A DNA stretch of 64,000 nt from CAMLIZ01 sp966212505 (GTDB taxonomy: Bacteria; Pseudomonadota; Gammaproteobacteria; Burkholderiales; Burkholderiaceae_C), in NCBI GenBank assembly GCA_966212505.1, contig CBIHRS010000016.1, positions 53,478 to 117,477 of the forward strand, read 5' to 3'. A program made the position numbers and the translations under genes. Of this stretch, positions 23,681 to 32,952 are shown one piece after another. The first letter of the stretch is position 1; the number at the start of each line of letters is the position of its first letter. The notes beneath the pieces are model-generated. The model was not told the origin of the DNA. It did not search any database and saw only the letters and a program-made list of their open reading frames with translations.

Positions 23681-24709
23681 ATGCAAACAGAGTTCACGGT
23701 CGAGCGCGGCGTCAATCTGCGACCCTACAACAGCTTCGGCCTGCCGGCCGTGGCCGAGCGGCTCGTGCGTGTGAAAAGCGACGCGGATGTGCGGCGCATG
23801 CTGGCCGTGCCCGAGCTGGGCCGGGCGCCGAAGTTCGTGCTCGGCGGCGGCAGCAACGTGGTGCTCACGCGCGACGTGAAATCGGTGGTGCTCAAGGTCG
23901 AGGTGCCGGGGCGCCGGCTGGTCGAGGAGCGGCCCGATGCGTGGATCGTCGAGTTCGGCGCCGGCGAGGTGTGGCACGAGGCCGTGGCCTGGACGATCGA
24001 GCAGGGCTGGCCGGGGCTGGAGAACCTGGCGCTGATCCCGGGCACGGTAGGTGCTGCCCCGGTGCAGAACATCGGCGCCTACGGCGTGGAGCTGAAAGAC
24101 CGCTTCGAGTCGCTCGAGACGGTAGACCTGGTCACCGGCCGCAGCGTGCGGCTCGATGCCTCGATGTGCCACTTCGGCTACCGCGACAGCGTGTTCAAGC
24201 AGGCGCTGGCCGGCAAGAGCGTGATCACGCGGGTGCGCCTGCGCCTGCCCAAGCCCTGGGTGCCGGTGATCGGCTACCTCGACCTGGAGCGCAAGATCCA
24301 GGAAACCGGCATCACCCAGCCCGATGCGCGCCAGATCTTCGACTGGGTCTGCGCGATCCGCCGCGCCAAGCTGCCCGACCCCGCGCAGATCGGCAATGCC
24401 GGCAGCTTCTTCAAGAACCCGGTCGTCAGCGCCGAGCAGTGCCGCGACATCATCGGCCGCGATCCCGAGATCGTGCACTACCCGATGCCCGACGGCACCG
24501 TGAAGCTGGCCGCCGGCTGGCTGATCGACGCCTGCGGCTGGAAGGGCAAGACGATCGGCCGCGCCGGCGTCTACGAGAAGCAGGCGCTGGTGCTGGTCAA
24601 CCGTGGCGGCGCCAGCGGTGCCGAGGTGGTGACGCTCGCCCGGGCGATCCAGGAGAGCGTGTACGGCCGTTTCGGGATCCGGCTGGAGCCGGAACCCGTC
24701 GTCGTCTAA
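23681..24709 (+). CDS. murB: UDP-N-acetylenolpyruvoylglucosamine reductase
   Basis: 342-aa FAD enzyme producing UDP-MurNAc for peptidoglycan. Type I MurB pattern: NSFGLPAVAERLVRV, the FAD site VLGGGSNVVLTRD, NIGAYGVELKD, the catalytic Ser region NAGSFFKNPVV and LIDACGWKGK. ATG at 23681 places the first conserved motif right after the start; the same frame is open for 1.1 kb upstream but is antisense to yajQ. Convergent with argG with only 4 nt between stops. Confidence 0.96.
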   Translation: MQTEFTVERGVNLRPYNSFGLPAVAERLVRVKSDADVRRMLAVPELGRAPKFVLGGGSNVVLTRDVKSVVLKVEVPGRRLVEERPDAWIVEFGAGEVWHEAVAWTIEQGWPGLENLALIPGTVGAAPVQNIGAYGVELKDRFESLETVDLVTGRSVRLDASMCHFGYRDSVFKQALAGKSVITRVRLRLPKPWVPVIGYLDLERKIQETGITQPDARQIFDWVCAIRRAKLPDPAQIGNAGSFFKNPVVSAEQCRDIIGRDPEIVHYPMPDGTVKLAAGWLIDACGWKGKTIGRAGVYEKQALVLVNRGGASGAEVVTLARAIQESVYGRFGIRLEPEPVVV

Positions 24710-24713
24710 GGGC

Positions 24714-26048
24714 TTACTTGTCGTTCGACAGCTTGGCCAGCGCGGCGCCCTGGCCGAGCGACAGCAGCCCGGCCTGCGAGTAGATCGCCAACTTCTCGCG
24801 CGTGTCGACGATGTCGAGGTTGCGCATCGTCAGCTGGCCGATGCGGTCGGCCGGCGTGAAGGGCGCGTTCTCGACCTTCTCCATGCTCAGGCGTTCCGGC
24901 GCGTAGGTGAGGTTGGGCGACTTCGTGTCGAGGATGGAGTAGTCGTTGCCGCGGCGCAGCTCGATGGTGACCTCGCCGGTCACCGCGCGCGCCACCCAGC
25001 GCTGCGACGCCTCGCGCAGCATGATGGCCTGCGGGTCGAACCAGCGACCCTGGTAGAGCAGGCGGCCGAGCTTGCGGCCGTTGTCGCGGTACTGCTCGAT
25101 GGTGTCTTCGTTGTGGATGCCGGTCACCAGGCGCTCGTAGGCGATGAACAGCAGCGCCAGGCCCGGGGCCTCGTAGATGCCGCGGCTCTTGGCCTCGATG
25201 ATGCGGTTCTCGATCTGGTCGCTCATGCCCAGGCCATGGCGGCCGCCGATGCGGTTGGCCTCGGCCAGCAGTTCCACCGGGTTGGCGAATTCCTTGCCAT
25301 TCAGCGCAACGGGGAGGCCTTCTTCGAAGCGCACCGAGACTTCCTCGGCCTTGACTTGCACATCGTCGCGCCAGAAGGCCACGCCCATGATGGGGTTGAC
25401 GATCTTGATGCCGGTGTTCAGGTGCTCGAGGTCCTTGGCCTCGTGCGTGGCGCCGAGCATGTTGCTGTCGGTGGAGTAGGCCTTCTCGGCCGACATCTTG
25501 TAGCCGAAGCCGGCCTTGGTCATGAAGGCCGACATCTCGGCGCGGCCGCCGAGCTCGTCGATGAACTGCTGGTCGAGCCAGGGCTTGTAGATCTTCAGCT
25601 CGGGATTGGTCAGCAGGCCGTAACGGTAGAAACGCTCGATGTCGTTGCCCTTGAAGGTGCTGCCGTCGCCCCAGATGTGGACGTCGTCTTCCTTCATGGC
25701 TGCCACCAGCATCGTGCCGGTGACGGCGCGGCCGATCGGCGTGGTGTTGAAGTAGGTGACGCCGGCGGTGCTGACATGGAAGGCGCCGCACTGCAGCGCG
25801 GCGATGCCCTCGGCCACCAGCTGCGCGCGGCAGTCGATCAGGCGGGCCTTCTCGGCGCCGTATTGCATCGCACGGCGTGGGATGTCGTCGTAGTCGGGCT
25901 CGTCGGGCTGGCCGAGGTTGGCGGTGTAGGCGTAGGGCACGGCGCCCTTCAGGCGCATCCAGTGCAGCGCGGCGCTCGTGTCCAGTCCGCCGGAAAACGC
26001 GATGCCGACCTTCTGGCCGGAGGGGAGGTTCTGAAGAATGGTGGGCAT
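24714..26048 (-). CDS. argG: Argininosuccinate synthase
   Basis: 444-aa ATP-dependent ligase joining citrulline and aspartate, penultimate step of arginine synthesis. It is the longer, E. coli-like form. PP-loop AFSGGLDTSAALHW near residue 17, then GDGSTFKGNDIERFYRY and the C-terminal TAP-rich region. A TAAAAT hexamer on the minus strand (26080-26085) about 32 nt before the ATG may be the -10 box. No other arg genes are close. Confidence 0.96.
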   Translation of the reverse strand: MPTILQNLPSGQKVGIAFSGGLDTSAALHWMRLKGAVPYAYTANLGQPDEPDYDDIPRRAMQYGAEKARLIDCRAQLVAEGIAALQCGAFHVSTAGVTYFNTTPIGRAVTGTMLVAAMKEDDVHIWGDGSTFKGNDIERFYRYGLLTNPELKIYKPWLDQQFIDELGGRAEMSAFMTKAGFGYKMSAEKAYSTDSNMLGATHEAKDLEHLNTGIKIVNPIMGVAFWRDDVQVKAEEVSVRFEEGLPVALNGKEFANPVELLAEANRIGGRHGLGMSDQIENRIIEAKSRGIYEAPGLALLFIAYERLVTGIHNEDTIEQYRDNGRKLGRLLYQGRWFDPQAIMLREASQRWVARAVTGEVTIELRRGNDYSILDTKSPNLTYAPERLSMEKVENAPFTPADRIGQLTMRNLDIVDTREKLAIYSQAGLLSLGQGAALAKLSNDK

Positions 26049-26201
26049 GGAGCGACAGGGTTTTCAGGCGGAAACCGCGATTTTAGGGGGTCTGCTGCAG
26101 TGCATCGTGCGGAGTGCGGCAGTGGAACAAGTCACGTCGTCGGCCTGCGGTGCTCGCGCGTTGCACAGGAACCCCGGTTGCCAGGGCTTACAGTCGCCAC
26201 C

Positions 26202-27977
26202 ATGTCGAATGCGACCTCCATGTCGTCTCCGCAGGGCGCCGCGCCGCCCGTGCTGCCCCATGCCGGCGACGCGCTGCCGCCGGGCACGCGCCTGGGCGAG
26301 TTCGAGATCCGCCAGATCATCGGCTCGGGCGGCTTCGGCATCGTCTACCTGGCCTGGGACCATGCGCTGGAGCGCGAGGTCGCGCTGAAGGAGTACATGC
26401 CGGTCACGCTGGCCGGCCGCGGGCCGGGCCCGCGCGTGACCATCCGCTCGATCTCGCACGAGGAAACCTTCGCGCTCGGGCTGCGATCGTTCGTCAACGA
26501 GGCGCGCATGCTGGCGCGCTTCGACCATCCGTCGCTGGTCAAGGTCTATCGCTTCTGGGAAGACAACGGCACCGCCTACATGGCCATGCCGATGTACCAC
26601 GGCCGCACGCTGCGCCAGGTGCGCCAGGCCATGGGGGCCGGTTCGCCGGGCGAGGCCTGGTGCCGGGCGCTGATCGATCCGCTGCTGGGTGCGCTGGAGC
26701 GCCTGCACCGCGAGGACGTGTTCCACCGCGACATCGCGCCCGACAACATCATGCTGTGCGACGACGGCAAGCCGGTGCTGCTCGATTTCGGCGCCGCACG
26801 GCGGGTGATCGGCGACAAGGCGCAGGCGCTCACCGCCATCCTGAAGCCGCATTTCGCGCCGATCGAGCAATACGCCGACGTGGCGGCAATGCGCCAGGGG
26901 CCATGGACCGACCTCTACGCGCTGGCCGCGACCATGTACTACATGCTCACCGGCCAGCCGCCGCTGCCGGCCGCGCCGCGCGCGCTGCACGACGAGCTGC
27001 CGCCGCTCACTCGCCTGCAGCCTTCGGGCTGTTCGCAGAACTTTCTGCAGGCGCTCGACTGGGCGATGGCGGTGCGGCCGCACGAGCGCCCGCAGAGCGT
27101 GGTGCTGTGGCGCGACGTGCTCGAGGGCCGCATGGCGGTGCCCACGCATATGCGGCACGACATCACCACGCCGGGCGTGACCACGGTGTCGGTAATGTCC
27201 TCCTCCGCTGCCGGCTCGCTGAAGGACACCGATTTCGATCCCACGGTGCCGATGGCACCGCCGGCACCCGCAGGCGTGCCGGGCGGGCATCCGTCGCCCG
27301 CGGCGGTATGGCGCGGCATCACGGTGAGCGGCCCTTCGGCGTCGGCACTTGCCGAACCGCAGACGGGGCCGGTTCTCGAGGGGGCTGAGACCGTTCCGCA
27401 CGACTGGCAGGACGACGAGCCGGAGATGGTGGCCGACGCCGTCACGGCGCCTCCTCCGAAGCCGCGTGGCCGACCCTGGTTGTGGGTGGGTGCCTCTTTG
27501 GCGGGCGTGGTGCTGGTGGCTGGCGCGCTCACATGGAAATCGGCTGGCAAGACTGCTGCGACCGCACCGGCCGCTGCTGCTGCCGCCGCCGTCGCGGTGC
27601 CTGCCGAGGCGGCGACCCCGCGGACCAAGCCGCCGATGCTGATCGAAACGGCGGCAGAGGCCGGTGTGCCGGTGGTTCCGCCGGGCGCCGTGGCCAGCGG
27701 CAACGCCGACGCGACGAAAGCACCGGCGGTTGCCGAGGCAGGCAAGGCGAAGGTCGCGGCGCACAAGCCGGTGGCGGCCCAGCGCCCCGCCGAAGCCCGC
27801 GCCGTGGAGGCCGACCACGGCCCTGCCCGCGAGCTGTGCGCCAACCACCGCTTCCTGGCCAAGGTGTTCTGCGTCAAGCGCGAGTGCGACGGCAACCCGC
27901 AGCTGCACAACCATCCTGAGTGCGTGCGCATGCGCGAGATGGAAGAGCGCAACCGCACGAGCCGGCGCGAGCCCTGA
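26202..27977 (+). CDS. Membrane-anchored Ser/Thr protein kinase with Cys-rich tail
   Basis: 591-aa Hanks-type kinase. Domain order: kinase (about 34-290) with Gly loop GSGGFG (41-46), VALKEY (K63), catalytic loop HRDIAPDN (175-182) and DFGAAR (195-200), plus APIEQY in the activation region; a Pro/Ala-rich linker; a TM helice near 424-446 (WLWVGASLAGVVLVAGAL); an Ala-rich stretch; and a 40-residue tail with four Cys (ELCANHRF, FCVKRECD, HPEC). The loop has Ala where most kinases have Lys (HRDxKPxN), a variant seen in some bacterial kinases. The tail should be periplasmic. ATG at 26202; no phosphatase gene nearby. Confidence 0.88.
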   Translation: MSNATSMSSPQGAAPPVLPHAGDALPPGTRLGEFEIRQIIGSGGFGIVYLAWDHALEREVALKEYMPVTLAGRGPGPRVTIRSISHEETFALGLRSFVNEARMLARFDHPSLVKVYRFWEDNGTAYMAMPMYHGRTLRQVRQAMGAGSPGEAWCRALIDPLLGALERLHREDVFHRDIAPDNIMLCDDGKPVLLDFGAARRVIGDKAQALTAILKPHFAPIEQYADVAAMRQGPWTDLYALAATMYYMLTGQPPLPAAPRALHDELPPLTRLQPSGCSQNFLQALDWAMAVRPHERPQSVVLWRDVLEGRMAVPTHMRHDITTPGVTTVSVMSSSAAGSLKDTDFDPTVPMAPPAPAGVPGGHPSPAAVWRGITVSGPSASALAEPQTGPVLEGAETVPHDWQDDEPEMVADAVTAPPPKPRGRPWLWVGASLAGVVLVAGALTWKSAGKTAATAPAAAAAAAVAVPAEAATPRTKPPMLIETAAEAGVPVVPPGAVASGNADATKAPAVAEAGKAKVAAHKPVAAQRPAEARAVEADHGPARELCANHRFLAKVFCVKRECDGNPQLHNHPECVRMREMEERNRTSRREP

Positions 27978-28091
27978 CGCGGCAGCCATCTCATCCGTCG
28001 CGTTGGCGACACCCTTGATCGGGAAACGGCCGATGCGCCTGCCTCGGGCCCTGGGGTACACCTGGGGCATTCGCTGTCAGGAGAACGCCTC

Positions 28092-29813
28092 GTGCCATCC
28101 GTTTCCGCCGAACGCCCTCACCACGCCTTCTGGCCGCGCCGCCTGCCGCGGCAGCTCACGCTGCCGGAGACCACGCTGTGGTTCAACCTCGAGACCTCGG
28201 CGCGGCGCTATCCCGACAAGCCGGCCTATGTGTTCTTCGGCCGCACGCTGAGCTTCCGGCAGGTGCAGCAGCAGGCCGAGGCGTTGGCCGGCTGGCTGCA
28301 AAGCCGCGGCGTGAAGAAGGGCGACCGGGTGCTGCTGTACATGCAGAACTGCCCGCAGTACGTGATCGGCTACTACGCGATCCTGCGGGCCGATGCGGTG
28401 GTGGTGCCGGTCAACCCGATGAACCGGGCCGACGAGTTCGGCCACTACATCACCGATCCGGAAGCCAAGGTCGCGCTGTGCAGCGCCGATCTCGCTGGCA
28501 TCGTGGCGCAGGCCAACGCCGCGCTGCCGGAGCCCCAGCGCCTGCAGCATGTGCTGGTCACGCGCTATGCCGATGCGCTGCCCGAAGGCGGCATTCCGGA
28601 GGAGGAAAAGCCATCGGCCGCGCTGCTCGACTGGCTGATGTCGGATCCTCCGCTGCCGGCCGGCTGCTCGCGCTGGACCGAGGCGCTGCAGGCCGGCCAG
28701 CAGCCCGGTCCGCACACTGCGCAGGCCGACGACCTCGCGCTGCTGCCCTACACCTCGGGCACCACCGGCCTGCCCAAGGGCTGCATGCACACGCACCGCA
28801 CGCTGATGTCCAACGCGATCGGCGGCGGCCTGTGGGGCTACGCCAGCGCCGACTCGGTGGTGCTGGGCGTGGTGCCGCTGTTCCATATCACCGGGATGAT
28901 GTACGGCGTGCTCGGGCCGGTGTACCTCGGCGCCACCGTGGTGCTGATGCCGCGCTGGGACCGCGAACTGGCCGGCCGCCTGATCTCTCGCTACCGGGTC
29001 ACGCACTGGACCTGCATCCCGACGATGATCATCGACCTGTTCGGCAGCCCCAACTACAAGAGCTTCGACCTCTCCAGCCTGGTGTACCTGAGCGGCGGCG
29101 GCGCCGCGATGCCGCAGGCGGTGGCCGAACGGCTGCAGCAGGAGTTCGGCCTCACCTTCGCCGAAGGCTACGGCCTGACCGAGACGGCCGCGCCCAGCCA
29201 CGGCAACCCGCCCGAACGGGCCAAGCTGCAATGCCTGGGCGTGCCGATCTTCGGCGTCGACTCGCGCGTGGTCGATCCGGTGACGCTGCAGGAGCTGCCG
29301 CCGGGCGAGGTGGGCGAGATCGTCACCCACGGCCCGATGGTCTTCAAGGGCTACTGGCGCCATCCGGAGGCCACGCGCGCCGCCTTCATCGAGATCGACG
29401 GCAAACCCTTCTTCCGCACCGGTGACCTGGGGCGGATGGACGAAGAGGGCTACTTCTTCATCACCGACCGCCTCAAGCGCATGATCAACGCGAGCGGCTT
29501 CAAGGTGTGGCCGTCGGAAGTGGAGCTGCTGCTGTTCAAGTGCCCGCTGGTGCAGGAGGCCTGCGTGATCTCCGCCAAGGATGCCTACCGCGGCGAGACG
29601 GTCAAGGCCGTGGTGGTGCTGCGCGCCGAAGCTCGGGGCAAGGCTACCGAACAGGACATCATCGACTGGGCGCGCGAGCACATGGCGGCCTACAAGGTGC
29701 CGCGCATCGTGGAGTTCGTCGAGAGCCTGCCCAAGAGCGGCGCCGGCAAGGTGATGTGGCGCCTGCTGCAGGACAAGGAAGCCGAGCGCGCATCGGCCGG
29801 CTCAAAAGCCTGA
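28092..29813 (+). CDS. AMP-binding acyl-CoA synthetase (long-chain fatty acid CoA ligase type)
   Basis: 573-aa ANL-superfamily enzyme that activates a carboxylic acid via acyl-AMP to its CoA ester. Core motifs: YTSGTTGLPKG (P-loop), GYGLTETAAPSH, FRTGDLGRMDEEGYFF, RLKRMINASGFKVWPSEVE, and the C-terminal Lys in SGAGKVMWR. The start is GTG at 28092 with AGGAGA 8 nt upstream; no ATG is near. The substrate is probably a medium or long-chain fatty acid, but this subfamily is not easily told apart. The end overlaps the convergent DUF924 gene by 12 bp. Confidence 0.9.
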   Translation: MPSVSAERPHHAFWPRRLPRQLTLPETTLWFNLETSARRYPDKPAYVFFGRTLSFRQVQQQAEALAGWLQSRGVKKGDRVLLYMQNCPQYVIGYYAILRADAVVVPVNPMNRADEFGHYITDPEAKVALCSADLAGIVAQANAALPEPQRLQHVLVTRYADALPEGGIPEEEKPSAALLDWLMSDPPLPAGCSRWTEALQAGQQPGPHTAQADDLALLPYTSGTTGLPKGCMHTHRTLMSNAIGGGLWGYASADSVVLGVVPLFHITGMMYGVLGPVYLGATVVLMPRWDRELAGRLISRYRVTHWTCIPTMIIDLFGSPNYKSFDLSSLVYLSGGGAAMPQAVAERLQQEFGLTFAEGYGLTETAAPSHGNPPERAKLQCLGVPIFGVDSRVVDPVTLQELPPGEVGEIVTHGPMVFKGYWRHPEATRAAFIEIDGKPFFRTGDLGRMDEEGYFFITDRLKRMINASGFKVWPSEVELLLFKCPLVQEACVISAKDAYRGETVKAVVVLRAEARGKATEQDIIDWAREHMAAYKVPRIVEFVESLPKSGAGKVMWRLLQDKEAERASAGSKA

Positions 29814-30389
29814 GCCGGGTTGCTTCAGGAACTCGGCTTCCTCGGGCGTCGAGGCGCGGCCGAGGATCGCATTGCGATGCGGGAAGCGGCCGAAGCGCGC
29901 GATGATCTCGTGGTGACGCCGCGCGTAGTCGGCATAGCCGGCCAGCCCTGGCGCTTCCTCGGCCAGGCGGCCGAACAACGCCAGCGCCTCCTGCTGCGCC
30001 GCCAGGTTCTCGGCATGTTCGAACGGCAGGTACACGAACACGCGGCGCAGCGGCTGCAGCTGCATGTCCTGGCCGTTGCGCACCATCTCGCGCGCGGCCG
30101 CCAAAGCCAGGTCGTCGCCCGCAAAGGCACGCGGCGAGTCGCGGAAGGCGTTGCGGGTGAACTGGTCGAGCAGCAGGATGCGCGCGAGCGCCGGGCCGGG
30201 CTGCCAGGCCCAGTCTTTCAGCTCGTCGCACAGGGCCTGGTGCATCAGGCCGCCGAAGCGCGAAGCGATCTCGTGGTCGAAGGCCGGATCCTTGCGGAAC
30301 CAGCGCTCGCGCGTGGCCTCCAGGTCGGCGGTCTCGGGCGTGCCGAACCAGAACTCCAGCACGTCGTCGGGCGTGGCGGCGGCGCTCAT
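29802..30389 (-). CDS. DUF924 family protein
   Basis: 195-aa soluble protein of the DUF924 (COG3803) family, with DVLEFWFGTPE at the N-terminus, LARILLLDQFTRNAFRD in the middle and FGRFPHRNAILGR near the end, all typical. The family is all-helical and its biochemical role is unknown. It overlaps the upstream GNAT gene by ATGA (30386-30389), so translation is coupled, and overlaps the convergent acyl-CoA synthetase gene at its 3' end. Confidence 0.9.
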   Translation of the reverse strand: MSAAATPDDVLEFWFGTPETADLEATRERWFRKDPAFDHEIASRFGGLMHQALCDELKDWAWQPGPALARILLLDQFTRNAFRDSPRAFAGDDLALAAAREMVRNGQDMQLQPLRRVFVYLPFEHAENLAAQQEALALFGRLAEEAPGLAGYADYARRHHEIIARFGRFPHRNAILGRASTPEEAEFLKQPGSGF

Positions 30390-30676
30390 CGCCACAGAAG
30401 ATCCTGCGTCTCCGGATGACGGCGCATGTAGACCGCCACGTAACTGCACAGCGGATTGACCTTCAGCCCCTGCGACCGTGCATGGTCGAGTGCGGCCTGC
30501 ACCAACGCGGCCGCAATGCCGCGGCCTTCGAGCTGCGGCGGCACGCCGGTGTGGGTCATCTGCATCACGCCGCCGTTGAGTCGGTAGTCGGCCACGCAGA
30601 GGCGGCCCTCGACGTTGGTTTCGAAGCGCGATTGCGCTGGGTTGTGGACGACGGTCCACTGGGGCTTGTCGTTCAT
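30386..30676 (-). CDS. Small GNAT-like acetyltransferase (YidJ/COG2388 type)
   Basis: 96-aa single-domain GNAT-like protein. The acyl-CoA binding loop is visible in VPPQLEGRGIAAALVQAALDHARSQG, followed by VNPLCSYVAVYMRRHPE. Very short GNAT proteins of this group occur widely, with unknown substrates. First gene of a two-gene unit with the DUF924 protein. Confidence 0.88.
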   Translation of the reverse strand: MNDKPQWTVVHNPAQSRFETNVEGRLCVADYRLNGGVMQMTHTGVPPQLEGRGIAAALVQAALDHARSQGLKVNPLCSYVAVYMRRHPETQDLLWR

Positions 30677-30743
30677 TGCAATCCGAATTCAGCAGATTTG
30701 GTGCCTGTTGTACTCCAATGCCGCACCGGCCGTGTACCGAGGC

Positions 30744-32885
30744 TTATCGCCCCAGCCGCTGCCACAGGTAGCTGAACTCCAGCGCCATCAGGTCGGCGCG
30801 CTGCACGTTGTCGGCGGCGCCGCCGTGCCCGCCTTCGATGTTCTCGTAGTACAGCACCTCGTGGCCCTGGGCCTGCATGCGGGCCACCATCTTGCGCGCA
30901 TGGCCAGGATGCACCCGGTCGTCGCGCGTCGAGGTGGTGAACAGCACCTTGGGGTACTTCACGCCGGGCTTCACGTTCTGGTAGGGGCTGTACTGCGAGA
31001 TGAAGGCCCACTCGGCCGCGTCGTCGGGGTCGCCGTATTCGGCCATCCACGAGGCGCCGGCCAGCAGCTTGTGGTACCGCTTCATGTCCAGCAGCGGCAC
31101 CTGGCAGACCACCGCGTTGAAGAGGTCGGGCCGCTGCACGAACACCGAGCCCACCAGCAGCCCGCCGTTGCTGCCGCCCTGGATGCCCAGGTGCTGCGGG
31201 CTGGTGATCCTGCGGCGGACCAGGTCTTCGGCCACGGCGATGAAGTCGTCGTAGCTCTTCTGCTTGCCGGCCTTCACTGCTGCCTGGTGCCAGCCGGGGC
31301 CGTATTCGCCGCCGCCACGGATGTTGGCCACCACCAGCACGCCGCCGGCGTCGTACCAGCTGCTGCCGTAGCTGCCGGCATACCAGGGCTGCAGCGAGAT
31401 CTCGAAGCCGCCGTAGCCGTACAGCAGCGTGGGGTTGCGGCCGTCGGCGGCGGCGCCCTTGGGCCAGACGACGAAGTAGGGCACGCGGGTGCCGTCCTTC
31501 GAGGTGGCGAAGGCCTGCTCGACGCGCATGCCGGATGCATCGAAGAAGGCGGGGCGCGATTTCAGCGGCTCGCGTGCATCGGTGCCCGTGGTGCCGAGCG
31601 ACAGCGAGTCGGGCGTGAGGAAATCGGTGTAGGTCAGCAGGTAGCGTTCGCCGAGCGGATCGTCGGCCACCTGGGGGTCGTGCAGCGCATGCACGCCGAG
31701 GTTGCCGGGGAAGGGCGCCTGCACCGGCCGCATCGTCCATTTGCCGCCGGCGAGCGACCATTCCTCGAGCCGGCTCGCGACGTTGTCGAGCACGTTCAGC
31801 AGCAGGTGGGTGCGTGTCGGCGAGAAACCGGCGAGTGAGCGGGTGGCCGTTGGCGTGAACAGCGCCTGCAGCTGGCGCTCACCTTTCATGAAGCCGTCGG
31901 CCGAGGTCACCAGCAGCGAGCCGCGCGGGAAGGTGTGGCCGTCGACGGTCCAGTCGCTGCGCAATTCGAGCAGCAGATGCTCATGCCAGAAGACGATGCT
32001 CGCGTCGTCGGGCTTGGGGATGGGCTGCAGGCTGCCGTCGGCCTGCAGCAGCCATTGCCGCGAGTTGTAGAAGTCCAGCGAGCGGCCGAACACGGTGCGT
32101 TCGAAGCCCGGCGTGTGGTCGACGCTGACGAAGGCTGCCACGTCCTTGGCGTCGCCTTCGAACACGACCGGGGCCTGGGCGAGCGGCTGGCCGCGCTTCC
32201 AGCGCCGGATCACGCGCGGATAGCCCGAGTCGGTCATCGAGCCGGGGCCGAGGTCGGTGCCCACGTAGAGCGTGTCGGCATCGATCCATTCGACGTCCGA
32301 TTTGGCCTCGGGCAGCTCGAAGCCCTTGTCGACGAAGCGCCGCTCGCGGATGTCGAACTCTCGCACCACCACCGCATCGGCCCCGCCGCGCGACAGCGAC
32401 AGCAGGCAGCGTTCGTAGGCCGGGCCGAGGCAGGTGGCGCCGTGCCACACCCAGTTCTCCTTCTCGGCGGCGGCCAGCGCATCGAGGTCGAGCACGATGT
32501 CCCAGGCGGGCTCCGGCTTGCGGTATTCGGCCGGCGTCGTGCGGCGCCACAGGCCGCGCTTGTGCGCGTCGTCCTGCCAGAAGTTGTAGAGCCAGTCGCC
32601 GCGGCGCACGACGAAGGGGATGCGCTCCTTCGAGTTGAGCACCTTCAGCGCGTTGTCGCGCAATTCGCCGAAGCGGGGGTAGGCCTCGATCTGCCGCCGC
32701 GATTCGGCGTTGCGCTCGCGTACCCAGGCCAGGGCCTTGTCGCCCTGCACGTCCTCCAGCCAGAGGAACGGATCGGCGGGGGTGTTGGAGTCGGTGATGA
32801 CGGGAGTGTCTTGGGCCATGGCAATCGGGGTGACGATGCTGCACAGTGCGGCGCCGATGAGCGCCAGCATGAGGGGCAAACGCAT
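30744..32885 (-). CDS. Exported prolyl oligopeptidase family (S9A) serine peptidase
   Basis: 713-aa peptidase with an N-terminal signal peptide (MRLPLMLALIGAALCSIVTP..., cleavage likely after AMA), a beta-propeller domain (about 35-430) and a C-terminal alpha/beta hydrolase domain. Catalytic residues: S572 in GGSNGG, Asp in STRDDRVHPGH, His in EGGHGGAAD. Breaks short peptides after Pro or related residues; the signal peptide places it in the periplasm. Starts MRLP; single gene with no obvious operon partner. Confidence 0.9.
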   Translation of the reverse strand: MRLPLMLALIGAALCSIVTPIAMAQDTPVITDSNTPADPFLWLEDVQGDKALAWVRERNAESRRQIEAYPRFGELRDNALKVLNSKERIPFVVRRGDWLYNFWQDDAHKRGLWRRTTPAEYRKPEPAWDIVLDLDALAAAEKENWVWHGATCLGPAYERCLLSLSRGGADAVVVREFDIRERRFVDKGFELPEAKSDVEWIDADTLYVGTDLGPGSMTDSGYPRVIRRWKRGQPLAQAPVVFEGDAKDVAAFVSVDHTPGFERTVFGRSLDFYNSRQWLLQADGSLQPIPKPDDASIVFWHEHLLLELRSDWTVDGHTFPRGSLLVTSADGFMKGERQLQALFTPTATRSLAGFSPTRTHLLLNVLDNVASRLEEWSLAGGKWTMRPVQAPFPGNLGVHALHDPQVADDPLGERYLLTYTDFLTPDSLSLGTTGTDAREPLKSRPAFFDASGMRVEQAFATSKDGTRVPYFVVWPKGAAADGRNPTLLYGYGGFEISLQPWYAGSYGSSWYDAGGVLVVANIRGGGEYGPGWHQAAVKAGKQKSYDDFIAVAEDLVRRRITSPQHLGIQGGSNGGLLVGSVFVQRPDLFNAVVCQVPLLDMKRYHKLLAGASWMAEYGDPDDAAEWAFISQYSPYQNVKPGVKYPKVLFTTSTRDDRVHPGHARKMVARMQAQGHEVLYYENIEGGHGGAADNVQRADLMALEFSYLWQRLGR

Positions 32886-32952
32886 GGGGATCGTGGCGGC
32901 TTGTGGCCGCTGTACCTCAGGGTGGCCCGATGATAGGCCGGGGCTTCCGGCC

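Noticed and set aside
25113..26201. Long N-terminal extension of the Ser/Thr kinase
   Set aside because: Antisense to argG; the kinase begins normally at the ATG at 26202.
26724..26747. Pseudokinase call for the HRDIAPDN loop
   Set aside because: HRD Asp, DFG and the ATP-binding Lys are all present, and this loop variant occurs in bacterial kinases, so activity is likely.
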